Source of the DNA: Hyaloscypha bicolor E
Lineage: Eukaryota; Ascomycota; Leotiomycetes; Helotiales; Hyaloscyphaceae
Length of the DNA stretch: 64,000 nucleotides
Reading direction: 5' to 3'
Assembly (NCBI RefSeq): GCF_002865645.1
Contig: NW_020194619.1
Coordinates: 2,640,442-2,704,441 of the forward strand
The translations under genes were made by a program, and so were the position numbers. Each line of letters starts with the position of its first letter. Position 1 is the stretch's first letter. The notes below the pieces were generated by a model, which worked only from the letters and a program-made list of their open reading frames with translations, was not told the origin of the DNA and searched no databases. Below, piece by piece: positions 13,101-27,154 of the stretch.

Positions 13101-14920
13101 TTTTTTCTAATACGAAAATAAAACTAAAATAGTAATATATATAATAGAGAAAATATATATAATAATTAAATATATTTAAGATAATATAGTTATAAATTAG
13201 AAATAATTATAGAAAATAAAATATAGAATAAAATACAAATATATATATTTAAGGAAATATAATCTAGGAAATAATTAAGATAAGCTAAACTAAATAATAA
13301 TAATAGGAAAATAAGAAGATAATATAATAATAGTATCTAAAGTATTAAAATATAAAAGGAAATAATATAAATTTTATAATATAAATATATTTCAATTTCC
13401 TATTTATTTAGAAATATTTCTATTAATTCAAAAAATAGTATAAAAAAAGAAATAATATAGGAAATATATAAAAGATAAGATATATAAATATACTAAAAAT
13501 ATTAAAAAAATATAAAGTAAGTATTAGTAGAAAAGAAATTAAAATAATAGAATTAAGAAATAACTTAGAATAAAGTATTATTTCTTTTAAAACTAATTCG
13601 TATTTCTTTTAAAAGCTAATTATATTTATTTAGTATTTAGTAAAGTTAATTTTATATAATATAAAACTATTTAGCTAGTTAGGACTTTAAAATAATATTT
13701 ATATCTATAAAAGTAATATTAAAGGCTTTAGTAATTATAAAAAAAAGAACTATAAGATAATATAAATAAGGTTTATAGTATTATTATTAAGTTTGAAATA
13801 GTTAATATTAAAATTAATATAAAATATAGAAAGATTAGTTATTTCAAATTAGTATTAAAGATATAGGAATTATTTAGATAATATTTAATAATAAGAAATA
13901 GATTAATAGTAAGAATTAGTAAATTATACTAGCTTTTTTTAAAAAAAAATAACTGGTTTCCGGTAATAAAATAGTATTATAATTAGAGAAAGAGTTCTAT
14001 ATAGAAAAAGTTCTTTTTATATAAAAGCAGAAATATATAATATACTAACTAAATTATAATATATACTTTTAAAATAACTATAATATATATCTTAAATATA
14101 GCTATAATTATATTAAAGAAGAAATAAGTTTTCTAGTATAAAATAGGCTTTAAATAGAGAGATCTAGTTTATCTAATATTTAAGAAATTCCTAGAATTAT
14201 ATATTATTAAATACTTTTAGAAATAACTATTAGATTTAATAAGGTTTCCTTTTCTCTTATAAGGCTTCTAGTTCGGTTATTTTATTTATATAAGACTTCT
14301 AATTAGGAAGTTTATTTAGATATTATAAAGAAACTTATAATAGTAATTTAAATTAAAGTCGAGATTTATAAATATTATAATTAAGCTTTAGACTAATATA
14401 AGCCGCAAGAATAACTAATTAAAAAGGCAAGTAAAGCTTTTAAAAGATTTCTAGTTTAATAAAATATATATAAAAGGCCTTTTTCTTTTTTCTTTTTTCT
14501 TTTTATTTCTAAATATAATTATTATTTATTATTATAATTCGGAATTAAGAGTTTATAAAATAATTTTTTAATTCCTTATTTATTTTTATATTAAAAGAAA
14601 TATTTTATATTTAATTCCCAAGATCTAGTAATAGAATCTTATATTAAGAATACTATTTAGTAATAATAATAAGATAATAATAAGAAATAAGTAATAGTAA
14701 AGCTTATCTAATTTCTAGAATAGTAATCTAATAATAATATTTTCTAAAAATTATAAATAATAGTTAGAAAGAAAGAATAAAAGATAATAAAGAATTAAAA
14801 ATAATAAGCCTTTATTTTAGATTAAGAAAAAGCCCATATTATTAGATGGACTTCTTTCTAATTCTCCTATAAAAAAGATATATTTTACCTCTTTCTAAAT
14901 TCTAGTAACTCTAGAACATA
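10165..14920 (-). pseudogene. Extra 3' module of element X with a long ruined ORF of unknown function
   Basis: This lies between integrase and the 3' LTR, the place where an additional gene sits in env-bearing retroelements. Reading the minus strand from about 12,960 to 10,170 gives one long frame of roughly 900 codons. Its interruptions are almost all TAA/TAG at positions where CAA, CAG or TGG fit. Readable pieces include a lysine-rich stretch rich in SNKSINK and EESKKEL-type sequence, and a later hydrophobic/basic part containing LIKNNSNYFIILDSK. About 1.9 kb between this frame and integrase (13,000-14,900) shows no convincing frame. The same module occurs in copy 3 (43,306-48,110) and begins in copy 4 (62,040 onward), so it belongs to the element and is not a chance insertion. 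I do not recognise the protein. Confidence 0.55.
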
Positions 14921-15344
14921 ATCACTACTACATCAATCCTACGTACAACCTTCCTCTCTCCCAATCTTCCCCCGACGGTATTATGTTCATCTATCTATTT
15001 CTACTAGCGTCATCTCCTCTCAAAAAAAAAAAAAAAAAAAAAAAAAAATATGCCTAATTTGATTTTCTTATGATTATATGATCTTCTTAATTATTATGAT
15101 ATAAAATTTTCTATAATATAATTCCTTAATTAAATTCATTAAATAATTTTCTTTATCTAAGATTCATGAAAGGATTTTATTTTAATTATTATTCATATAT
15201 TGAATATTTTATTTATAAAATTCTATTTATTCTTGATTTCTTTTTCTTTTGATAATAATCTTTATTATATTTATTTTTATTTATGAGCCCTTTAATTCTT
15301 TTCGATGATCATAAATAATATATATAAGATCTCAAATGATCTTA
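14921..15344. other. Non-RIP insert with A27 tract inside copy 2
   Basis: Homology between copies breaks at about 14,920 and resumes at about 15,345. The first 100 bp are C-rich and keep CpA and TpG. An uninterrupted run of 27 A follows (15,022-15,048). Then come about 295 bp that are AT-rich but full of TGAT and CATG, which the surrounding RIP sequence lacks. Possible origins are a retroposed transcript end, a nuclear copy of mitochondrial DNA, or an assembly join. Confidence 0.6.
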
Positions 15345-18300
15345 TTTACTTTATATAGCCTAAGCTAGTAATATAATAGTTTTATATTTCTTAACTTATC
15401 TTAATTTATTAATTTAATATTATATATAAGAACTAAATTCTTTTTAAAAATAGGTTTTAAATAAATCTAGTAAATAATATTAAATTACTTCTTTTTCTCT
15501 TAATATTATTTATTATTCTTTATTCTAGCTTCTTTAATATCTTTATTTCTTATTTAGATTTGCTTTATATATATTTCTAGAAGTATTTCTTTATTATAAA
15601 CTTTATCTTATTTAAGTATTTTTTAGATTAAAAAGTATATTTCTATAAATAATATTATTTCTTTATTATAGATTATATAAAAGAAATGAATCTAATTAGT
15701 TTATATATAATAACTTAGTTAGTAAATAGAATATATAATAGTAAATTTATTTAAGGCTTCTTTTTACTTATTATAAGTATAATAAATACTTAAATAATTA
15801 GTTAATATCCTCTTTTAATTATATTATTTTCTTTAGAATTATAGGTTAAAATAATAATTCTATTAATTTCTAGCTTATTAAGTTCCTAAATTACTATTTC
15901 TTTAAATTCCGATTTACTAGTTATTTTAAGCTATTTAAATAAACTATATCTATAAATAATTTCTTCTTAAATAAACTTGGTAATCTTCTTACTAGTTAGG
16001 TTTCTTTAAAAATCTAGCCTTAATTTATTCTAAGAAATTATCTCTAATAATAACTAGTAAGTTATATTCTTTATAGTCTAATAGTTTAATTATATTAATT
16101 CTAAAGTAATAGAAAAGAAATATAGCTTTTATTAAATATAAAGCTTTTTCTTATCTTCTTTTACTCTTATACTAATAGATTTTATAAATATTAATATATT
16201 TTCATATATAGTTATAGTAACTTTCCTAATAATAATAGCTAGCTATTAAGTAAAAAGTACTTTTTCTTTTAGTATATCTAATCTTATTATATAACTCTTT
16301 AATAATAATCTCTCTTTATTCTTAATTATTAATAATAAGTCGAGATAAATATACTTTAAATATAATTCTTTATAGTAATTAATCTCTTATATTATAATTT
16401 AAAGCTTCTCTATTTAATTTTTAAAACTCGGCTCTAGATATTTCTTCTAGTCTAAAAAATATTATAAGGTATTATATAATATTCTAGTATTATTTAGAAT
16501 AGCTATTATCTAAGAAATCTAGTAAAATAGTCGGATTATTAAATAAAGTATAAGAGTTAGTATTATTATTTATTATTTTACTAAAGGTTATATATAAAAG
16601 ACTATAGCCTTTATTATATAACTTTCAGATTTTATTATTTTTTAATATTACTAATTCACTTCTAGATATAATAAGGCTTTAATTATTAATCTCTAGTAAC
16701 TAGATACTATTATTTAAATATTTAATAAAGGGCTTAGGAATTAGATTTCTTAAAATAATATTATATAACTAAATTAGAACTACTTTCTTTAACTAAACTT
16801 TTTGTTTAATAAGTACTATTCTAATAATATTAAGCTTTATTACTAACTATTTATTAATATTCTTATTATCTTTAGTATTACTTTTTTATTATAGGTATCT
16901 TAATAATTTATTAGTAATAATATATTTAGTTTCTTTAATATACTTGACTTTAAAGTCAAATAGTTAAATTCATATTAGCTAGTAAGTAATAAAAGCTTTA
17001 GAAAGATCTATAACCACTTTACTTAGTTATATAATAAGTATATTAGTATCTAGTTTAAGGATAAAATAAACTTTATATAGCTAGAACTATACTTTCTATA
17101 AATACTTTATTAGCTCTTAATATTTTCTTTTAGTAATATTATATTTCTATTTAATATTATTTCAGATTTCAGACTTATATTATATAACTTTCTTTTTTTC
17201 TTTATTATTATATTAATTAAGAGTTCTATTCTATTTATTTAGGCTAGTATTTATTACTAATATAATTATTTCCTAATTTTCTAATAGATTATAATATAAC
17301 TTATAAAGTATTAGAATAATAATAAGCTTTTCTTAAAGAATTTATATAGCTTGCTTTTATTTATTATCCTAGTTCTATATTATATCTTTTATTATTAAGT
17401 AGTAAATAGATTTAGTAATAATTATAAAGCCTTTAATTTAAATATAATAGTAAATAATAATTCTAATAAATGCCTTGCCTTTAGTTATATTATTATAATA
17501 TTTCTATTTTAAGATTTTAGTAATTCCTAAGCTTAAAAAGCTTCTTTTAAGTATTTTATAAATAAAGCTAATAATAATAATATTATTATAATAGAACTAT
17601 AATTTTTCTCTAATACTAGCTCTAGCTTATTTAACTTTATCTAAGGTTATATTTAGATTTTAAAGGTATTTAAATATAAAATACTAAATTTCAGATAAAA
17701 TAAGCTACTTATTATAGTTTATATAAGGTTTCTTAACTCTAATATTATTAATAAATAATATAGTAATTTTAGAAAATAGATTTTCTAGAATAGTTATAAT
17801 AACTTATATAAACTATATAACGAAATTAGTAACTCTCTAAAATAGTATAGTTATTCTTAATAGCCCTAGAAATATTATAAATATAATTAAATCTCTATTA
17901 TAAGTATCTAGTATAAGTTAATTATATCTAGAAAAGAAATTAAATAAAGAAATATAAATATATCTAGTAAATTTCTCTAAAATCTTATTAGTAAATAAAA
18001 ATAAATTAGTATTTTATAGGATTATTAAATTCATTTTTATAATAATATTAATTAGTCTATAAATTCTAGTAATCTTCTTTATAACTAAAAACTATAAATT
18101 TTAGTAAGGTTTATTATATTTTTTAAAGACTTTATAATTTAGATATTCTAATAGTATTTTTATTATTACTAATACTAGAGCTTTAAAATACGGGAAATTC
18201 TTTTCTTACTAGGCCTTATACTTAATAGTCTTAATTAGAATAAATAAGCTAATATTCTTATAAACTTTTCCTATTTCTTTTTAATTAAATATAATTATAT

Positions 18301-21300
18301 TTTCTTAATTAATTATTAATTTTCGGAATATAGCTAGTTTTTTTTCCTAAAGCTAGTTACTAATATCTAATTATTTAAGGTATTCCGAAATAAGTTCTAA
18401 ATCTTTTAGAATAGCTAATATTTTTAGTAAAAAATAGTTTTTATATTTCTTAATATATTTCTATAAGTATTTTCTAGTTTTAGATCTTTTAAATTAGTCC
18501 GGATATTTACTAGAGCCTTTTCTAGTTCTATTATTAGTATTTATTAGTTAAATCTTCTTATTTTTTATTTTTTATATTTCTATAACTAGAAATAAACTAT
18601 AATTATTATCTTTTTCTTTAAGAGCTATAACTATTTTCTCTAATACTTTTTTTATCTAATTTCCGGAATTTATAACTTTCTTACTTAGCTTTTTTCTAGT
18701 TAGATATAAAGAATATCTTTTTATTTAATATTTTAATATATCTTTCTTTAGTTCTTATATATTCTAGAATTCTTTCTAATTTTAGATTTAATATTTCTTA
18801 ATTTCGGAAATATATTTCTTTATTATTAGAAAATACTACTTTATCTTTTCTTTAGAAATATCTTTATTTAATATTCTTTTTATTTCTTTTTCTATTAAAT
18901 CCGGAACTACTTTTAACAATATTCTAATTAGAGCCTTTTTTATTTTAGTTTCTCTAAAAATATTATTAATTTTCTAAACTTCTAAACCTAAAATAAAAGA
19001 ATTTATAAGAAATCCCGGTATTTTCTTGTTTTCTCTAATATTATTACTAGTTATAATATTAGGCTTTATTTTTTTTAATTTTTTTTAGCTTCCTATTTTA
19101 TATTACTTAATTCTTTAATTCTAGAAACTTAATACTTTTAAACTATTACTTTCTTCTATTTCCTAGTATTTTTTAAAAATAAAATAATTATAATAATATA
19201 AGTATTTTAGTTATTTTTAGAATTAGTAAATCTTTTATCTTATAAACTATTACTTTTATATATAATATTTATCTTTATTTTTATTAAGAATAATTAATTA
19301 AATAGAATCTTTAGAACTTTTTTAATTAGGAAAAATATATCTTTATATTTTACTCTATTTATAACCTTAATTCTAAGCTTTACTATTTCTATAAATTCAA
19401 ATTCTATTTTAATAATAATAAATATTTAATAATCTATAATATTATATATTATTTTATTAATATTTCTAGAAATCTTTTTAAAGAAAATATTAACTCTAGC
19501 TCTAGTATTAATTATTTCTTTATATTTAATATTTCCTTAAGGTTCTTAAAATATAAATTAGAGATATAAAAATTATATAATATATTTATAAGCTAGTAAT
19601 ATCCGAATATTAATATTATTACTTTTAAATTAAATAATTCTATTAGTATTAGATACCTAAACTAGTATTTCTAATTCTTTAAATATTTTATTTATTATAT
19701 AAGCTATAGCTACTAGCTTTATAAATCTTCTAATATATCTAATTATATTTAATATAATAGTATTTCCTATTTATAAAATAATAAAATAAGAAATATTATT
19801 TTTAATTTATTAATTCTAAAATATAATAGCTAAATCTAGTATTTTTAAAATATTAATAAGTATTTTTATTCTTTTCTAAATCTTTAGAAATAAAATAATT
19901 ACTTTTTTTAGTAATCTTATTAGAATATTAATTTTAAAAGTCTTATATTTATTATAATTAAGAATATACTAGATTTCTAATTTGTTTTATTTATTTCCGG
20001 AAATATTAATATTTATATTTTTAGCTAGGTTATTCTCTTATTTATTATTTTTTAAAGTAGTATTTTTCTGGCTTCTTATATAAGATAGCTTTTCTTTTAT
20101 TCTAGCTTATTTTCGGAAAATTTCTTTAGCTATTTTTATCTTTTTTTATCTTTTTCTTAATAAGAAACCTATTATAGTATTAATAAAAATACTATTTATA
20201 GCCAAATTTTAATATTATTTATTAATTCCAGAACCTAAAGTATTAGTAATTCTAATATAATTTTCTTTAAGGTAAAGTAGCTATTTAGATTTCCTAGATA
20301 TAATTTATTTACTTTTATATATAAATTCCGATTAGCTAGTTATCTTTTCTTTTTCTTATCTAGTAAACTAGATATTTCTTATTAATCTCTAGATATTTTT
20401 AGATTAAATATTTAAATTATAATTAAATACTTCTTTTTAGACTTAGGAAATAATTTAGTTAAACTACTAGTATTTACTAATAAAGAAAAAGGAAATATTT
20501 TCTTATTTAGGCTTAAATAATTCTTTATATTATTTTTTATTAAATTAGTAAATATATTTATAATTTATAAGCTTTTCTATTAGTAAATAATAGAACTAAG
20601 AAATATAAATATATTCTAGATTAATATTATTATTCTTATTTCTATTATAATATCTATAATAAATTCGTTCTTTTAGTTCTAAATCTATATTATAGGCTAT
20701 ATTAATTTAAGTAATATTTTCTAATTATACTTAAAATTAACTTCTTTTAAAATATAGTTATTTAGATCCTTTATCTAATCTAGCTTAAATATTATAATTA
20801 TTATATTATTCTTTATAACCTCTATTATAACTTCTAGTATATTTTCTCTAAAAATCTAAATTATACTTATTAGGCTATTAATACTATTATATTTACTATA
20901 GTTAATTAGGCTATATAAATAGGCTATAAATATCTTCTCAAATTATAATAATAGCTATATTAAGTTATTTCTATAGGTTCTTTTAAGTTATAGTAATAAT
21001 AAATAGTTTTTCTAGACTTTTTATTAGCTAGTTAATATTATTTCCCTTAAGTTTATTACTTTTAGTAAGTTTTATATAATTAGTTATAGGCTAGGTTCTT
21101 TTCTTACTTATATTTATAGTAGTTTTAGGAAGTATTATAAGAGAAACTAGTAAGAAATAATTATTTTCTAGTTTAGGAACTATATTAGAAACTATTATAT
21201 TTAAATATTCTTATTTAAATCTAGATATATCTAGATTATTAATAATATTAAAATAATATTTCTTCTCTTTATATTAATAGAATATTATTATCTTCTTATA

Positions 21301-22822
21301 TATCTTATTATATTTATAAATAGAAATATTTATAAGCTCGAAATTTATATTTTTAAGAATATAATTTCTTATTAAAATAAATAATTCTCTTATAAATTCT
21401 CGATACTAAATAATTTCATTTATTTCTTTTCTTTTTAGTAATTTCTTTAATACTTTATTAAATATATTAATATAAAACTTAGAAGAGATTTCTTTATTCT
21501 AGGCTTATATAATAATCTAATTAAGAAAATTATAACTAATTTTAAATATTTCCTAGTTATATTCTCGGAATTTCTTTAGTAAGGCCTTAAAGAACTTAGT
21601 TTTCTAATAATTTCCTGAATTATTAGTATAATACTCTAGTATAGCCTTAATCTAATTCTTATAAATAAGAAGGATATAATAGATAATTCTCTTTCTTTTA
21701 GTATTATTAGAAATATAATAGTTCTTATATATATCTATATACTATTTCAAGAATATAGAGATATTATTTCCCTAAAACTATAATACTTTAAAAGCTCTTA
21801 TAAGTAGTAGATTCAAATCTAGTACTAGTATATACTTATTTTTAGCTATATTAATTTTAATAATTTCTTTTATAATTAATTATAAAGTTTCTATATCTAA
21901 GACTTCTACTAATAAAATTTCTAAAGAACTAACTTCTTATTTAAGTATATCTTTTAGTTTAGAAATCGGAATTTGAAAGAAACTAATTAATAATAATAAA
22001 TATAATTAAGATTCGAGTTTTAGTATTAATAATAATAAGATAATAGCTTTTCTAGTTTTATTTCTATTACTTATACTTTCTTTCTTATTTTTTTTAGTTT
22101 AATACCTATAGTATTTTCTATTAATTTCACTAAACTAGATATATTTATTATTATTATTAAAAATAATAATAAAAATAATAAATATAATTTTACTAATTTT
22201 TCTAATTTTTCTAAATTCTTTTTTATTTCTTTATTTAGTATCTATTTCTTTTTCTAAAAGCTTCTCTAGTTTATTTATATAATTTCTTATTTCTGATTTC
22301 TTTTTAATTTTTATTTCCGATTTCTATTTATTATTCTACTTAAAATTAAGAATATTTCCTCTTTTAGATATTTTTTCCGAATATAGAAATAAGCTTTTTT
22401 TCTAAAACTAATATTACCTTTATTCTAATCTTTACTATAACTAAAAATAATATATAAATTAATAATATAACTTTATTTCCGAATACTAAAGTCTATTTCT
22501 AACTAAAATCTAACTTATATTATTTTAATATAATTTTTCTTATTTTATTTCTTCTATTTCTTTTCCTTCTATAATTAGCCTTTATTTCTATTATTCCTAT
22601 ATACTATACTAGTAACTATATCTTATAGCTAACTTATATCTAAGTTATTAGATATATTAGAAATTAATACTTATATATTTTTAATATTTTAGCCTTAGGC
22701 TTAAGGTATTATAATAGCTCTTTTCTTTCTTAACTTACTAAGCTAATAATTCGCCTTATAAATATTTCTTAGAACTTTATAAAAGTATTACCTTAACTAT
22801 AAAGTTTCTATTCTCCTTATAT
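15345..22822 (-). pseudogene. gag-pol of element X, copy 2 (RIP-inactivated)
   Basis: This is the body of copy 2, collinear with the reverse complement of 54,201 to about 61,700, where the domains can be read more easily. Integrase occupies the left third, RT lies around 17,320-18,100, and the gag region extends to about 22,000. Next to the LTR is a leader of roughly 0.8 kb. No frame longer than a few dozen codons survives. Confidence 0.7.
16587..16623. repeat. 36-bp palindrome inside pol of copy 2
   Basis: Same hairpin and same position in pol as 1,367, 49,613 and 60,420. Confidence 0.7.
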
Positions 22823-23124
22823 TACTTATTATAAAATATATAAAAGGGAAACTATAATAAGATAAAAACCTATATAAAATATAACTTAATAATAAATTAA
22901 TAAATTAAAAGTATAAATAGTAAAGTATAAATAATATATAGTATATAAAAGCTTAATTAATTAAATATTTATAAGAAATTATTCTCTAAATCTATAGAAA
23001 AACCAGCTTTCTTATATAATTTCTATAAGTTATATATAAAAGGCCGCGGCCTTTATTATATAATCTAAACCTTAAAACTACTAAAATAATATAATTTTTA
23101 ATAAGTATAGCCTATTATATTATA
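22823..23124 (-). repeat. LTR-c (5' LTR of copy 2)
   Basis: This is the right-hand LTR of copy 2, with the palindrome at 23,029-23,063 preserved as AAAGGCCGCGGCCTTT. Its inner flank matches that of LTR-a and LTR-e (the leader side). Confidence 0.75.
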
Positions 23125-26100
23125 GTACTAGTTAAGCTTTTTACTAAACTCTTTTAGTATTAGGATCTTAATATTATTAGAATATATAAATATATATATC
23201 TATTATTTCTTAATATAGTTTATATATTATATAAAAATTATTTTATAAAATTTCATACTAAAAATAAGGCTATAAGAGCTAATATTCTTATATTTATAAA
23301 ACCGGAATTTAAAAGAATATATTTTATTATAATTATCTATAATAAATATTTTAAAGTTATAGGTTTAATAAATCTTAAATCTGTTTTTATAAAAGATTAT
23401 AAATTCTTAATTATATTTAGCTAAAATAATAAAGTTCCGGTTTTATATCTAATTATTATTAAAGAAGTTATAATTTAATCCGGTATTACTAAGTCTATTA
23501 TATATTTTTAAAATACTTATTTAAATAGTTATATAAAATAATATATCTTTTTTATTATAGCTAAAATTATTAATATTTAAGATTTGGCCTTTTTTCTTCT
23601 ATTTCTTAAAAGGGTTTTTTCTAAAGTATTTCTCTATAGTAATAATATTAATTTATTTTTATAGATATCTTAACTCTTTTATAGTTTTGGCCTTATTAGG
23701 GTTTTATTAAGCCTATTTAGAATATTTAGAATATTTTATACTTTCTAAAAAATATTCTTTCTAATTATAAATCTAATAAACTATACCTAAAATAGAACTA
23801 GTACTTTAATAGGGTCTAGAAAGAACTAAAGTATTATCTAAGGATTTCTTATATAATTTTCGGAACTTCTTTTTCCTTTTTTAATAGCCTTATAAATTAG
23901 AATTTACTAAATTAGAGTTCTTAGAAGCAGAGTTACTCTTATTAGACTATTATACTATGCCGCTTTACTAGTAAATTTTAGCGTCACGTGACTGCGATAA
24001 CGCATGCGGCTGGCTAGTATTTAGAATACCAAAAGCTCCTATATTTATAAGCTTCTTTCCTTAGTTTAAAATCCTCGAATTAAGAGCTATTTTACCTGCT
24101 TTTTAAGCCTAGAAACCCGGTTTCATAATATAGACTTTCTTATCTTTATTTTCCTTAATTTAGAATAAGTAATATATTCTATTTTCTGAGCTTTTTTAAG
24201 CTATTCGAAAATAAATATTACCTTATTTCCTGAAAGAATGGATATAAATATCTAATAAGTCTTATATTAGATAAAATAGTATTAAAAGTCCGGATCCGGT
24301 CTCTTTTAGAATATAGGTACTAATTAACTTTAAGACTAATTATTTAAATATATAATTCGGTAATTATCTTATTATTCTTTTAATAAATATCTCGGAGTTC
24401 TTTAAAGGCATTTTACTAACGGATTTAAGATATTTGAAATATATTAGTTAAGTAGGCCTTAAATTACTTCTAATAGATCTTATATAATAATAGGCTTTAC
24501 TTTATTATAGCTTTTTAAATATTATAAGATTCGTTTCTAAAGGCACTTATAATAAAGTTAATTCTAGAAAAGTATTTATTATAAGTTTAAGATTAGGTTT
24601 TAAAAACTATTTCCTAAAAAAAAAATACAAATATTTTTTATTTCTTAAAGAACTTTCTATAATATAAATCAGGTATCTGGACTTTAAAAGCTTCTCTTAA
24701 TTTAAATATATCTTTAGGATATTATATAATGGCTTCTAATAAATAATATCGAGATTATTCTTAAGACTTATTATATTAGAAAAGAAAATAGGTTCTAATT
24801 CTATTTTAAAGAGTTCTTTAATAGAAATTACTAAGAAAAATAAAGTAAATTTATAAATAGAGTTTTTATAAGATATAATAAACTATAAAATATCTCGAAG
24901 AATATCTTTATATTATTCTAATTATAGGATATATTAATTAATTATATTTACTAATTCTTGCTTTTATTAGAGTACTTTAATTTTAATATATAAGTTCTAT
25001 TCTATAGCTTAAGTAATAGTAATTTAAGTATTAATCTTAGTATCTTGATTATTACCGGAATTATTTCTATTATTATTACTAGCTCTCGGAGATTTCTAAA
25101 GAGCCCTATTAAAAGTATTAAATAAGTCTTTACTATTATTCGTATTAGAATTAATTTAATTAATTTTCTTTATAGGAATAGCTTTAGTAAAGAGTTATAT
25201 ATTTTATAGATTTCGAGATATAATTACTTATTAAATTATCTTTTTTAAGGATAGAGAAATTAGCTTATAAGATATTTATTAGTAAGTAATAAGATAATAG
25301 AATAAATTAGTAAATTATAAAATTATAATATTAAATTTAATATAAAACTAATCTTTATTTCTCCTATAAAGTTTAGGGAAGCCTCTTCTAAATAGAAGGC
25401 CCTAATAATATATATATAATTAGTAATTTATGAATCTAATATTTATAATAGTAAAGAGCTATTAATCTTTTTAATTAATACTTATAATATCTGAGATTTA
25501 TTATATGCCTTTTAGTTATATATAATTCTATATATATTATAGTATTTTACTATAATAATTCTAATTTATATAATCTAATTCTTTAATTATATATATCTTT
25601 AGGTAATAAATTCAAGTATAAGCTAGCCGGTATTATTAATTAGAAGCTTACTAGATTCTATTTAGCTTTTTATAAACTAAATCTATAAGATATATACTTA
25701 AATAGAACTAATTAAATATATATTATTTTATTTATTATTAAAAGAATATATAAAGAATTTTATATTATAATATTTATTATAAATTATACTTTTATAAGCT
25801 ATAAAGCTTATTTTTAAGTTTTAATAGAAGTTATTATTAGATAATACTAATATTCCGGCTTATATCTAGAAAAGATTTATAGAAAGCTTAAAATTAGCTT
25901 GAGATAATAATTCTTATATTAGTTAAATAAGAAGCCTATAGAATAGGCCCTTTCTTAAATATTTTATTATTATTATTCAGAAATTAGAGTATAATATAAT
26001 TAAGGAAATAGTTATGAAAAGAAAATTAAAGGCAAACTGAAATTTAATAATAAAAGTATAAGACTATATTAATAGATATATTATATCTATTTCCTAATTA

Positions 26101-26150
26101 TATTATTTTATTATATTAGTTATTTTATCTAATTCATTAATAGCCTTTCT
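23125..26150. other. Degenerate AT-rich sequence, unclassified repeat remnant
   Basis: This stretch shows RIP-like composition but no match to element X or to the other elements in the window. Long stretches are free of TGA on both strands, as expected of RIP-mutated coding DNA, but I could not recognise a domain. Composition becomes less extreme toward the right. A small CpG-bearing patch sits at 23,958-24,016. No gene is called. Confidence 0.5.
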
Positions 26151-26569
26151 GCCTCTTTACTTTCTTGCCTCAGCTATTATATACTAATAAGGTTTATAAT
26201 ATATAGTTATATGGATTTGTAATACTATCTTTTCTCTAAAGAACTAGAAATTCCTAAGATATATAGGGCTCCTAGTATATATATACTATAGCCAAAGTTC
26301 TGCCGGGGAACTTGTTAAAGATTCACTCTTAAGACTTGCCCTCTACTCTATATACCAACAAGAGCTACTTGTCCAGGTCTAACTATCAGTTCTGCTTGTT
26401 TGTACCAAATGGCCCTGCTTGGCCTTACTCGAATATCCATTATTATTACTAGACTAGAGATTGCTATTACTTGAATCATTATTATTACTACTGCTTAATG
26501 GTTTGATCTTCTCTAATATAGAAGCCCCAATATTAATAAAGCAATAGCTGCTCCTCTAGTTCAAGAATA

Positions 26570-27077
26570 ATTAGCCCCGGTACGGGATTGCTTTTTGAAT
26601 TTTATTGAATAGTGAACCCGGATAGTCCCTTTACTCCGGCTAGAAAGGGTAGTAAAGATATATTCCTATAAATAGCTTTCGTTCTATATCTGGAGCAGCT
26701 TTATATCCTCTTCTTCTGTCTATAGAACCTTGTTCTTCTTTGGCTTTAACAGTGCTTAATATATCTTGGAATATGCAGCAGCATCGTGGTTAATATTTAA
26801 TGCTTTGGAATTAATTGGTAGATAAAAGTATTCCGAGATTAATGGCAGTTTGAATTCAAGATTGTAAGATCTTATATCGTCTCATCCCCGATCTTGGTAT
26901 ATTTGAGAAGCCTTGGAAGGGCCATTCCTGATACTCAGCAAATGGTACCATTCCTATAGCGGGAGGGGGACTCGGAGAAGGTTGTGAGGCATGCCACTGC
27001 TCATCATTGACGAAAGTCGACGGCCATTCATGATCATCTTGAGACTGCGCGTATCTCAGGCCCAGAGCGGAGTAGCC
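26570..27077 (-). pseudogene. Myb/SANT-like DNA-binding protein, decayed
   Basis: On the minus strand the frame gives a proline/serine-rich stretch followed by GMVPFAEYQEWPFQGF (around 26,955-26,908). This block is familiar from many fungal proteins that have a C-terminal Myb/SANT-like domain. After a frameshift come YNLEFKLPLISEY and, after another shift, TEEEDIKLLQ and GTIRVHYSIKFKK, which match the two ends of a Myb-like repeat. There are at least two frameshifts and several stops. The upstream side meets the truncated transporter gene at about 27,080-27,150, so a break in the chromosome or a deletion probably joined the two. Family recognition is from memory of the motif, so it is moderately sure. 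Confidence 0.55.
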
Positions 27078-27154
27078 TCACCCCCACAGATGGACAGGAA
27101 GCAGCTCGACCCCTTTGCTAGCCGAGAAACTGACCGAGTATCTTCAGCCGGTGA

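Larger units (their letters stand above)
9876..23124 (-). mobile_element. Ty3/Gypsy element X, copy 2 (complete, both LTRs, about 13.2 kb)
   Basis: This is the only copy with both LTRs inside the window: LTR-b (9,876-10,164) and LTR-c (22,823-23,124). It lies on the minus strand, so the order from right to left is 5' LTR, leader, gag, protease, RT (about 18,100-17,320), RNase H, integrase (down to about 15,350), an extra module (14,920-10,165) and 3' LTR. It is heavily RIP-mutated. A foreign segment at 14,921-15,344 with an A27 tract replaces about 270 bp found at the equivalent place in copy 3. I could not fix a clean 5-bp target duplication. TAATT on the left and TAGTT a few bases past the right end are candidates that differ by one RIP-type change. 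Confidence 0.85.

Noticed and set aside
15049..15344. Mitochondrial DNA fragment as a firm call
   Set aside because: The composition fits, but no mitochondrial gene or intron motif could be read, so it is left as one of several explanations.
1..26150. AT-rich block as a centromere or as mitochondrial sequence
   Set aside because: Four recognisable copies of one retrotransposon with RIP-type stops explain the composition. Nothing specific to a centromere can be seen at this scale.
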